From Spirogloea muscicola (Eukaryota; Streptophyta; Zygnematophyceae; Spirogloeales; Spirogloeaceae), in NCBI GenBank assembly GCA_009602725.1, contig WELB01000005.1:736366-800365 (forward strand): DNA of 64,000 nt, written 5' to 3'. Below, in pieces: positions 1 through 8,445 of this stretch; the first letter of the stretch is position 1, and each line of letters begins with the position of its first letter. A program made the translations under genes and the position numbers. The notes below the pieces were generated by a model. That model was given only the letters and a program-made list of their open reading frames with translations, made no database searches and was not told the DNA's origin.

Positions 1-50
1 TCCGGCAGCTAGTCTGTCGGATGTGAGGCTCCTTACTCGTAACTACTGAG
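1..50 (+). mobile_element. 3' end of a LINE-like ORF (last codons)
   Basis: The last codons before the stop at 48-50 read SDVRLLTRNY. This matches the C-terminal signature (S-D-L-R-L-L-S/T-R-G-Y, then stop) of the LINE-like relics elsewhere in the window (near 15.3, 48.9, 49.9 and 54.1 kb). The rest of the copy lies outside the window. The family's 3' tail follows at 110-250. Assignment rests on the shared terminal peptide and the shared downstream tail. Confidence 0.6.
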
Positions 51-109
51 TGGTCCATCCTCCCCCTTCTGCCATAGCCTCTCTTCAGGCCCCGCAGTCG
101 CTGCTTAGC

Positions 110-250
110 TCGTACTTTGGCCCCTTCGAACCTTGTCAATTCTTTTCGGGCTGGCTTCTTACAGCCCTTGCCCCCATTGGGAGAGCCACTTCTTCGCTTC
201 TCACAGCCCTTGCCTCCATTGGGAGAGCCACTTCTTCTTCTTTGGAGCTC
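110..250 (+). repeat. LINE-like 3' tail with hairpin (two partial units)
   Basis: The core is a GGGCTGGCTTC...CAGCCC hairpin preceded by CCTTCGAACCTTGTC and followed by GGGAGAGCCACTTCTTC. The hairpin/GAGCCACT half occurs twice in tandem (about 160-200 and 201-240). The same core recurs at about ten places in the window in both orientations. It lies 130-270 bases upstream of the ZFPL1 start codon, in sense orientation. Confidence 0.65.
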
Positions 251-342
251 ACCACTTTTCGGCCTAAGCTGCCCTTCGATCGCGACAGGCCGGGGCAGTT
301 GCCCTTGGCCCCAGGCGCACCCACCTTTTCGCGCCGCCCCCG

Positions 343-375
343 CCGCCGCCGCCGCCACCGCCGCCGCCGCCGGCC
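343..375. repeat. CCG trinucleotide tract in ZFPL1 5' UTR
   Basis: An almost pure run of CCG triplets ends a few bases before the ZFPL1 start codon, so it would lie in the 5' leader of the mRNA. Confidence 0.7.
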
Positions 376-378
376 CCC

Positions 379-2098
379 ATGGTCGTGTGCAAGTGCCGCA
401 AGGTGAGGCGGGCCCTCGCCCCTTCCCACCCCTCCCCCTTGCGGCCCCGCTGCCGGGCCCGCGCCCCGGCCCTGACGCCGCGGCCCCGTGCCGCCGGGCG
501 CGCAGGCCACGCGGCTCTACTGCTTCGTGCACAAGGTGCCCGTCTGCGCCGACTGCGTCGCCGCCACGCCCGACCACGCCCTCTGCGCCGTGAGCGCCCC
601 ATCCTCAGCCCCCTGCTGTGAGGAGGGCCCGTTCCCCCGCCCCGGCTTGGCGCTTAGCCCAGCGCCTGCACTCGCGCGGCGCAGGTGAAGACGTACTCGG
701 AGTGGGTCATCGATGGCGACTACGATTGGCCGCCGCTCTGCGCCGCCTGCCGCGCCACCCTCGAGCCGCCCGCGCCGCCCGCGCCGCCGCCGCCCGACGC
801 CGCCGCTGGCGCCACCACGCGCCTCTCCTGCCTCCGTACGCCCCGCTCCTCCCACCACCGCCCCTTCCTCCCTGCCCTCGGCTGCAGCTGACCGCCGTGG
901 CTCTGGTCCCTGGCGCAGACGTGCTGCACACGCAGTGCCTGCTGCAGCACCTCCAGAGTTTCCCGCCCTACACTGCGCCAGCGGGATATGTCTGCCCTGC
1001 GTGCGCCGCGCCGGTCGGCTGCCTCCTCCTGCCCCTGCGCTCCTGATGTTGGCCTGCCACCGAGCCTCCCATGCTGCCACCGTTGGTGTGGCCCCTGGCA
1101 GGCACTGGCCTGCGGAGCCTGAGGATGGCCGCATGCTGCACCCTGCAGATCTGGTCAGCCAAGAGCCACAAGGACGCGCATGCTGCCCTCTACACCCGGC
1201 TGCAGGCGGTGATTCTCCAGGTCTGTGTGCTGGCCTTCGAGCTCGATGGAAGGTTATGGCCTCTGCAGGCCTTCAATGTCGAGCGCGTGCAAGGAGCCTC
1301 TGGCCTGCAGTCAAGCGCGCCATGCTGTTTTGCAAATCACCTGGCCCGGACTTACATCTTGGGAAGTCGCCTGAAAGGCCGCTATCATGTGTGCGTGCCT
1401 TAGGACAGATGTTCTGCTTGTCCTTTTGCAGAGCTCTGCTGCTAATACGCTCCTGGGCTCTGAGGGGGCTTCTACTGTGGACAGGGCTGAGCCTGCACTT
1501 CCCGATCCTGCTTCTGTTGCTTCACCACCGACAGCAGATCGGCCCCCCGCAACAGCTCAGGCCTTAGACAACAACCTGTCCCTAGTGGCTGAGAGCTCTC
1601 CTGCAGGCAGGCAGGATGGTTACATGCCAACGTCCAGTGATCCACCTTCGGCAGGGTCCGCTCGGGATGTGGGTCTGTCGGTTGCTGCTGCAGTGGCCAA
1701 TGCTGTCCTTGACAAGCCTATTGTGCTGGACACTGCGACCAAGACGAGTGCTGATGCGGAGGGCGGACCTGCAGCCCTGCCTGGTGGGCAGTTGCCTCTC
1801 ACGCCTTCCGCCACAAGTGCATCACCCAATTCAGCCAGCCACTTAAAGTCATCAGCCTCTACGGTGAGTCGATAGATTTGTGCTTGCGTGGTGCTTGTGT
1901 GGTGCTTGTGTGTCTTATGACACAGATGACCTGGTCCTGCATTTTGCCTCTGCCATTAGGAGGCTGCAGTTGGTAAGCTCTTAAAGTGCATTTGTTTCCG
2001 CGTTGGTGGCGCCTTCTGGTACTGTTCACAAGTCGGGGTTTGCCTGAAAAGAGCCCTGCCCTTGGCGTCGATCGAGTGCCGTGCAGTCTCACCACCCT

Positions 2099-2141
<43 letters not shown>

Positions 2142-2901
2142 TATTCGCTATGCCAAGAAAGAACTCCTACAGGGCTGGCGATTCACGCACGTCTTTGGAC
2201 ATCACTGAGGACTACAACGAAGATGACGAAGATGGGACTGATCGCAAGTACGCCCGCCGAGGTGGGTCCACTGCTGCTGACTGCTCTCTTTAAATTGCAG
2301 GATCTGGGTGCTGACTGGAATGGCTTTGCTGTGTAAGTATGTACCCACCTCATTCACCTCGTCATTTTTAGCCAGCGTACTGCACTGCATGATGTGAAGC
2401 TTGTTTGACAAATGTCAAGAGACCTGGCCGACTGCAGTATGTCATCTGGTCACTTCATCGTGCCCCTCACCGTTCGTGCTCTTGCTGCATCAGGCCCAGC
2501 ATACCGACAGCTTCTGCGTCACCTTGGCTTGTCCTGGAGCACCTCGCTGCCAGGCTTGCCGGTGACTAGGGAAGAGGCAGATGGCACTGGAGAGAGCCGA
2601 CCAAGGCGCCGCTCCTATCGTCGGCCTACTGATCCCCGCAAGCTCCTCTTGGTTCTTGCCATTCTGTGAGTCTCCTTTGTTCAAATTGCGACAGACAATG
2701 AGATGGTGCTTCTGTCATTGCTGCTCTCTCTGCAGCAGCATAACTGAAAATATATACGGTATAAATAGTGGTGTCATATGTCCTTTGAGTGTATAATTTG
2801 TGTTTGTCGGCAGGTCGTGCCTAGCTACGATGGTCCTCCTTTACTACAGATTGGCGCAAGCTCTCAATGCAACCAGCCAGGAGGGTACAATAGACCCTTG
2901 A
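379..2901 (+). CDS. ZFPL1: ZFPL1 homologue, Golgi zinc-finger membrane protein (9 exons)
   Basis: Exons by homology and GT...AG sites: 379-402, 506-589, 685-835, 919-1013, 1149-1220, 1432-1863, 2087-2261, 2494-2665, 2814-2901. They total 1293 bases (430 residues), in frame throughout. The N-terminus MVVCKCRK, then RLYCFVHKVPVCADC, forms a B-box-like zinc site. Residues about 37-120 hold YSEWVIDGDYDWP, CAAC, SCLH, HTQC and APAGYVCPAC, the RING-like finger. The middle is acidic and low complexity, with a 14-residue glutamine run coded by a CAG tract at 2099-2140. The C-terminus (DPRKLLLVLAIL, then SCLATMVLLYYRLAQ) is the family's single membrane anchor. In animals ZFPL1 is a cis-Golgi protein that binds GM130; the same location here is inference. 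Length and architecture are normal for the family. The start is fixed by the conserved first eight residues. Confidence 0.95.
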
Positions 2902-4677
2902 AGCAGCATACGAGTTGACCAGGATCTTGGAATTTGAAATAGAGGTCAATGTCTGCTTTCATTGTTATAGCAAGGTCATACATAGGGTGAAGTCGTTGAC
3001 TTCGAGATCTGGTGCTGTGCTTCATGTGGATTGTCATGCCGCCCCACATGTAGTGCAGTAAGGTACGTGCTTTATCAGCCCACTGCCTTGTTTCACAATG
3101 TTGCCAGATCTGCCTGCACTCATGCGATCCTTTATCGACATATCTACAATCATATCTTGCATAAAGCATTCAGCTGGCTGAGTGAAAGTATGCTTCCTGG
3201 CTTATTGGTCTCTATGTTGGTCTTTGCAGTTCTCCTTACAGAGCGGCCCGGAGATAGCGGAAACTTGGGCTTGTAGTCTTGCCTCACTCTCTGGGTCCCT
3301 TGAAAGAAACCATTGCGCCCCTTAAACAAATTGATGGTAACAGTAGGTACAGTGCCACTTGAGTTCATCATTGGTTGCTTGATCGTGGTATAAAATTGAC
3401 GATTTTGGCCTCCCATAAGTAGAAGTTGTCACTAGAACGTGACTTTATCTGCATCCAAGACATAGTACTCGATGTAGCAAGGACAATCCTGTACGGCTCC
3501 CTGAACACAAAGTATTCCTTCCCTTGCAGAAGTCACGGAGCAGTAATTTTGTGTTGTGGTGCCTTCCTGGCCTTTCAGACCTTATACATTTGTTTGGACT
3601 GCCTCTTACAGATATAGCCTTACATTGGAACAGCTGTTTGCCCACTATGACCATCTCTTCACTGCTGGCATATTGGACAATATGCCTCCCGGAGGAGCCA
3701 CTGAAATTGTCGAAGACATATTGGTAGACCAATAGTCATCTGCAAATTCCTATGGCAGTTTTGCAAATCTGCGAGCCTTGGAGCAGTTGTCACAGCCAAT
3801 GAGCTGCTTCGTAGCTGGTTAGCAAGGTACGAGTGGACAGCAGCTTGACCTACAAATTGAATCGAACCCTGCAGAGGATGTACGTCAAAATATTCAGGGT
3901 TCTGCTAGCTGTCCAATGAGAACGAGCGCGGCTCTGCAGCGAAGTTTTCGTGGACATTCATCCTGCTTAGACCCTTGGTTGACTCTCTTGAGGTTCTGCA
4001 TAGAAATAGGGTGCAGCAAGGAGAGGACCGAGGTTGTGCTGCGTAGCGAATGTACTGAAATCAAAATGATCCCTCTCCTTGGGGGCCTCAATCTCAACTC
4101 GCTCGGCCTGCCCAACCACCCCAGCTTCCAGGCCGTCGATCAAGCACGAGTACATGCATGAATGGCCATCTGCGACCCTATCCATACTGTCCTCATACTA
4201 GCTACAATACTGGTCTGAGATGGAGCAAGCGCATGCTCTTTGGAGGCTAGCTCAGCTCCTGCGAAGCCAGGACATGACTGCATGTTGGAGATGATAAAGA
4301 GATCGAACCTGCTTATACAGAAGAAAGATGTAGCGATGGCGCCCTTCTGCTGGAGCAGGCCCTTTGTAAGGCAAGACCTCTGTGCCCTTCTTCGCTACAT
4401 CTGTGCCGCCCATCATGAGCAGCCATGTTCAGTTCAATGGTTCGAGGAACTGGGTGGCTGCCGCAGTTCGCGCTGACAGTGCGAGTAGAGAGCCTAATGC
4501 GCGCTTCGGAGGAGACCAGGATGTAGGCGGCACGACATGCCTCTGCCGGTCAAGGATGACGACACGACGAGGATCATGTACACGCGGCACATCGAAACCC
4601 TTACGAAGTGGCGAATGCAAGCACGGCCAACGGCAAAACGCTGCCCGGGACGGCAAAGGAGGCCGGCAGGGGCCAAC
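2902..4677. other. Intergenic stretch with unassigned exon-like segments
   Basis: This covers the ZFPL1 3' flank, the unidentified coding-like segments (2986-3945, separate entry) and about 700 bases up to the end of the first PEBP exon. Between 3946 and 4677 I find no recognisable domain on either strand. Base composition is lower in GC than in the neighbouring genes. Confidence 0.5.
2986..3945 (+). CDS. Unidentified gene fragments: several coding-like segments with splice sites
   Basis: I do not recognise the family. Segments with good coding character and plausible GT/AG borders are: 2986-3062 (EVVDFEIWCCASCGLSC, with clustered cysteines); 3108 to about 3180 (YRHIYNHILHKAFSWLSE, phase compatible with the previous segment); about 3257-3336 (LVVLPHSLGPLKETIAPLKQ); about 3610-3723 (SLTLEQLFAHYDHLF and MPPGGATEIVEDIL); and 3765-3940 (VTANELLRSWLAR, ending MYVKIFRVLLAVQ and a stop). 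They lie in order on the + strand directly after ZFPL1. They could be a short host gene, a degenerating gene or the 3' end of a larger gene model. Not all junction phases can be made to agree, so no full model is given. Confidence 0.35.
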
Positions 4678-4966
4678 CTTCGCCAGGCGCCAGGCTGCCG
4701 GGAATATTGGTGATGAGCCAGTGCAGCGAGGAGCGGAGTGATGGGTCGGCGGGCGACGGCGCGTCGGGGTCGACGAGGAGCAGCGCATACGAGGCAGAGG
4801 CGTCGGCGCCACACAGGCTCACAGCGGGCTGCTCGGCGAGGCCAGGCACGCGCAGCGCCACACCGTCGACGACGGGCGTGCCGCCGTACACGGCCTCGAC
4901 GGCGGCGTCGCCGGTGGGTGCGCCGCGCGGTAGCACGTCCTCGAGCGCCGATGCCGCGTCCGCCAT
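4678..4966 (-). CDS. Divergent PEBP-family gene, first exon only
   Basis: The start ATG is at 4966 (reverse strand). The exon aligns with the N-terminal half of FT/TFL1/MFT proteins: an EDVLP segment, VDGVALRVPG, the ligand-pocket motif LLLVDPDAPSPADPS, then LHWLITNIPGS. A donor site at about 4677 falls after NIPGSLAPGEG, close to where plant PEBP genes carry an intron. At the position of FT Tyr85 / TFL1 His88 / MFT Trp the residue is Ser (RSSLHW), which fits none of the three clades. I could not find the exon with the GxHRY motif downstream on the minus strand. About 4560-4600 (CRVYMILVV) is only a weak candidate. The gene may be incomplete, interrupted or a pseudogene. Its promoter side abuts a LINE-like 3' end at 5025-5205. 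Confidence 0.7.
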
Positions 4967-5024
4967 GCCGGTGTCAAAGAGGGTGTGAAAGCCCGGCAGG
5001 ATGAGGGAGTGGATCTGGCCACGG

Positions 5025-5205
5025 GGCGAGGGCTGTGAAAGCCTGCCCCAGAACAACAGCTCTTCCGATGTATAAGGCAGGGGCCGCGAATAGTCAGCCC
5101 AGAAAAGAATGGACAAGGTCCAGAGGGCCGAAAGCCGCGAATACCACACAGCTATACAAGAGACTACAGCGGATGGGAGCTTCGTGACCCCGAGTTAGCA
5201 GCAGC
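5025..5205 (-). mobile_element. 3' end and tail of a LINE-like copy
   Basis: On the minus strand a degenerate SDSLLLTRGH terminus (about 5205-5175) is followed by the family tail: a GGCCCTCTGGACCTTGTCC stretch, TTCTTTTCTGGGCTGAC, then CACAGCCCTCG. It ends about 60 bases upstream of the PEBP start codon, in sense orientation to that gene. Confidence 0.6.
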
Positions 5206-5249
5206 GAGTCGGAGTAAGTTGCAGCTGGACCTCAGCACGACTTGCAAGG

Positions 5250-5525
5250 GCGCGTCCGGCTCCTGTCGGCTTACTCCCCCAGGGCGGCGGCGTGGTTATC
5301 AGCGCTCCCAATCTACGGTGCGCTCACCATGCCCGACGCGGTCTTCAGGACGGCGGTCCACCGGCTCCTGGGCCTCCTTCCTTCCTACCTCCTCGGTGTC
5401 GTGCAGTGCGAAATCGGAGCCCCCCACGCCGACGCTGCGGAGCTGGCTACACACATGCTCCGCTGTGCGCACGGAGATGAGAGGACCGGCTTCCATGACC
5501 TCCTGCGGGACGCCATGTTGCCAGC
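5250..5525 (+). mobile_element. LINE-like ORF fragment: zinc-binding region before the C-terminal nuclease-like domain
   Basis: The translation contains PRAAAWLSALPIYGALTMPD, then LGLLPSYLLGVVQC, then ELATHMLRC and FHDLLRDAML. The spacing of C, H and C with FHDLLRDA matches the Zn-binding stretch that precedes the endonuclease-like end of RT-coding elements in algae and early plants (recalled family pattern, not searched). The fragment stops abruptly at about 5525, where a minus-strand Ty3 gag begins. Confidence 0.55.
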
Positions 5526-8193
5526 AAGTTCCTATTTCCTTTACCCTTGTACTGGCCCTTGGGGCGTGTTGAGGCAGGCGTAGACGGCGTTGAAGGCTTT
5601 GGCAGGCTGCGGGCACTCCCGTATGCGGCGCCCCTTCTGGCCGCAGTGGTAGCACGCTCGGTGTTCCTCCGGGGCAAATTTCTATTTGCCCTTGGGCACT
5701 ACCACCGACCGAGGCGGCTGCCGAGGTCGACCATTGTAGCCGTTCCTAGGCTTGAGGCGCTTCACAACCGAGGGCCCGGGCGCGTCACAATCCTCACCAC
5801 GGAGCAGGCGCTTCTTCGTAGGGTACACCGAAAATGACTGTCGCGCTTGCTCAAATAACTTCTCCAAGGTTGTTACATCTCTGTGCGTGAGCTTGTCCAA
5901 TCGGGATAGTACAGCCACATGATGCGGAAGGCCCGTTTCGAATCTTTGGACTTTATCCATAGCGTTCATATTGCCGCACTTCATCAACAGTAGACGGATA
6001 CGCCTTACATAATCCTCATAGTCGTCGTTGACCATGGTCTCGGCCGTTCAGCTCCGCATGGACCTCTCCGTACAAGGTGGTCGAGCGGACAACAAATTCC
6101 AGGTTTTGTAACCCTGGGTGTTGAGGACGACTTTGTTCTCTCCCACACAGTGGCGGGATCACCCGCAAGGTACGTGGCGGTGATCACCACCCGGGTTGTC
6201 ACAGGCGCTTTGCACAATACGAACCACGCGTTCATTTCCGCAAACCAGGCGGCGAGGCTGCCTTGCCCATCGTGCTTCGAAGGCTGGCACGGCTGGGCAC
6301 GCCTCAAGCGTGCACCGTGGCTAGCTTTAGCCCTGAGATGTCGGACAATCTGTTCCCCCGCGCACATACGGGGAAATAAGCGTTCGTATCTCCTCACACC
6401 TTCAACACGGAGATCACGTGCGGATCCCACCCGGGATCGCAGCCTCAACTTGCTCTCTTAGGCGCTCTAGGCGCCGCGCCTCGGCGGAAGTCAGGCCGTC
6501 CAGTCCGGGCGCTTGGAGCTCCGCCAGCCCGTTCGCCACCTCCTCACCTCGGCCAGAGGTACAGAGGCCGGCGGGGGGGGCTAGGTTGTGCACTTGAGTC
6601 GGCGGACTCCATGCCTTTACACCAACACACTGAGGGCCAAGTCAACGGCGGGCGTAAGACATACCAAAAAGACAATACTACCACATTAACACCTAGCAAG
6701 CTAGTGGCCCAAGCAAGCAAAGCCCTCATGGTAGCGCATAGGTCATACCCCCAGGACGCAAAGCGGCACGCGCAGCCAAGAGAGGGGCCAGGACTGGGTA
6801 CTGCCAGCCTCTGGCACAGTGCCAGACTACGACCGCCGCCCAGCGGCGATCGGTTTCACCTCCTTGTCATGCAGACAGGCAATCCGCCGACCGCTGGTAG
6901 TTAAGCAGGCAAATAACTGACCCGGCAATTTCACCTGGCAATTTGAATTGTCGCCGGGGTGATGGATCAGTAGACATTTGGCCAGCCTCGGACGCGTGGA
7001 TGAAGCGGGCGAGTGGACACCAACACCAATCGGCCCAATGCAGATCCACGGGTACACTCTGGCGAGGGATCTCAAATTACAAGAGAGGAATTAGTGCCAG
7101 AGCATCAGAAGGAAACTTGTATTGTCAGCCGTATCATCGCAAATGTACGAGGCTATCCAGATGCAAGGACACCTCTGATACCAATGTGACGTCCTGATCC
7201 CTATACACGCAGTTAGGGGTTAGAACGTCCTGATTGGGTCCGATCAATAGGGGTTGAGAAGCAAACCCTCCAGTGAAGCACTACTACAACTGTAACGTTT
7301 CCTCCATTCGAAAGTGCCAACGGTGCCGGTAAGCTTACATGATCGTATCGTATCTACCGATTGGAAGTCCCACACGGTACCGGTAGCTTTGCTCCACTGT
7401 ATGTAGCTCAGTACGGTCAAAGGCCCCGGGTTTCGTACTGCACGTGCACCGCCCAGGAGGCGCCGCTGCGCGCCCCCTTGGCGCCGCCAGGAGGCGCCGC
7501 TTCGTGCCTCCTTGGTGCCGTCCGAGGCGCCGTGTAGCACCGCCAACGCCAAAGGCGCCGCTTCGCGCCTCCTTGGTGACGCCCAATGGGCGCCGATTCG
7601 TGTCTCCTTGTACCGCCCAAAGGGCGTTGCTTCGTATCCCCATTTGTCAGGCCCGCCCCTCCGGGGGAGAACCTTGGGGGCGACCCTCGTCGCACCCTCG
7701 GGGGAGGGGTGGCAGATGGGACGCTTATCAGAAGTAGGCTGAGGCCAGACTCCTCAGTCGGACCCGTGACGCCAAGAGAGGCACAGCCCCGCTGCTGCCT
7801 GCTGCCGCAGCCGCTGACACAGCTCTGCTGCTGGCCCCTGCTGCCCAGCCAATCGCCGCAGCTCGTCGCTGCGGGCCTCGCTGGCTCTCTGTAAGTACTA
7901 TGGCTGCGCCCCTAGCGGGGATAGCTGCTGACCCTCAGTGAGTCGCTGCCTTCCGGCAGTGCCTCAGGGTAAGACTTCCGCTGCACTACGTGCGCATGTG
8001 TGTGCGCTGTGCGCTGGCGTACTACTCTGTAAGGGGGTTGTCTCCGAATCACTCTATGTCCGAAACCCGAACAGGATGTTCTGACCCTACTTGTGCGATT
8101 AGGGACAGGGACGTTACAACAAGACACAGCGGATGTCTTACCCAGAGGCACCGCTAGAAGGCGGCGACGCTACTGAGGGTCTGGCTTAGTAGC
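5526..8193 (-). mobile_element. Ty3/gypsy fragment (reverse strand): gag plus 5' LTR
   Basis: A broken relic. The LTR spans 7185-8193 and is itself split by a solo LTR (7291-8118). A primer-binding site complementary to initiator tRNA-Met (TTGGTATCAGAGG on the reverse strand) abuts it at 7172-7184. Gag runs from about 6480 down to 5540 and ends with a CCHC zinc knuckle (CYHCGQKGRRIREC, about 5605-5660). No pol is left, and the relic is cut off at 5526 against a LINE-like fragment. Many breaks. Confidence 0.75.
7291..8118 (+). mobile_element. Solo LTR, family E
   Basis: The LTR starts TGTAACGTTTCC and ends GGGACGTTACA. It is flanked by a near-perfect 5-base target duplication (acaac 7286-7290, acaag 8119-8123). 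It is the same family as the LTRs of the 33400-40389 element, and inserted into the LTR of the minus-strand Ty3 fragment. Confidence 0.8.
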
Positions 8194-8279
8194 TGTAACG
8201 TTCCCACTTACTGTGAGCGTCAACCCAGATGGTTGCGTTTACCTGATTGGCACGTGACCGACCTGGCCTGGCCAGGTGG

Positions 8280-8406
8280 TCGCGCACGGGGGCCTCGGTA
8301 GCGCGGTGTCCACCCTGGCGCCCCGCGCACAGGGGCTCGGTGGCGCGGTGTCCACCCTGGCGCCCCGCTCACGGGGGCCTCGGTGGCGCGGGTCCACCCT
8401 GGCGCC
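8280..8406. repeat. Minisatellite, three units of about 43 bases
   Basis: The unit is built around GGCCTCGGTGGCGCG and GTCCACCCTGGCGCC. It is repeated three times with few differences and bracketed by two copies of GTGACCGACCTGGCCTGGCC (about 8254 and 8413). A further unit lies on the far side of the copia-like insertion (11283-11320), so the array is older than that insertion. Confidence 0.8.
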
Positions 8407-8445
8407 TCGCTGTGACCGACCTGGCCTGGCCAGGTGCTCACGCAC

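Noticed and set aside
517-1134. A 205-codon reverse-strand frame
   Set aside because: Antisense to ZFPL1 exons 2-4; Arg/Gly/Ala-rich with no motif.
2099-2140. Serine run in the alternative frame of the CAG tract
   Set aside because: Only the glutamine frame joins exon 6 in phase and continues into the conserved KYARRG segment.
4494-4600. Second exon of the minus-strand PEBP (CRVYMILVV as a degenerate HRYVFLV)
   Set aside because: The preceding GP-x-PP-x-G motif and the following conserved strand are absent; similarity could be chance.
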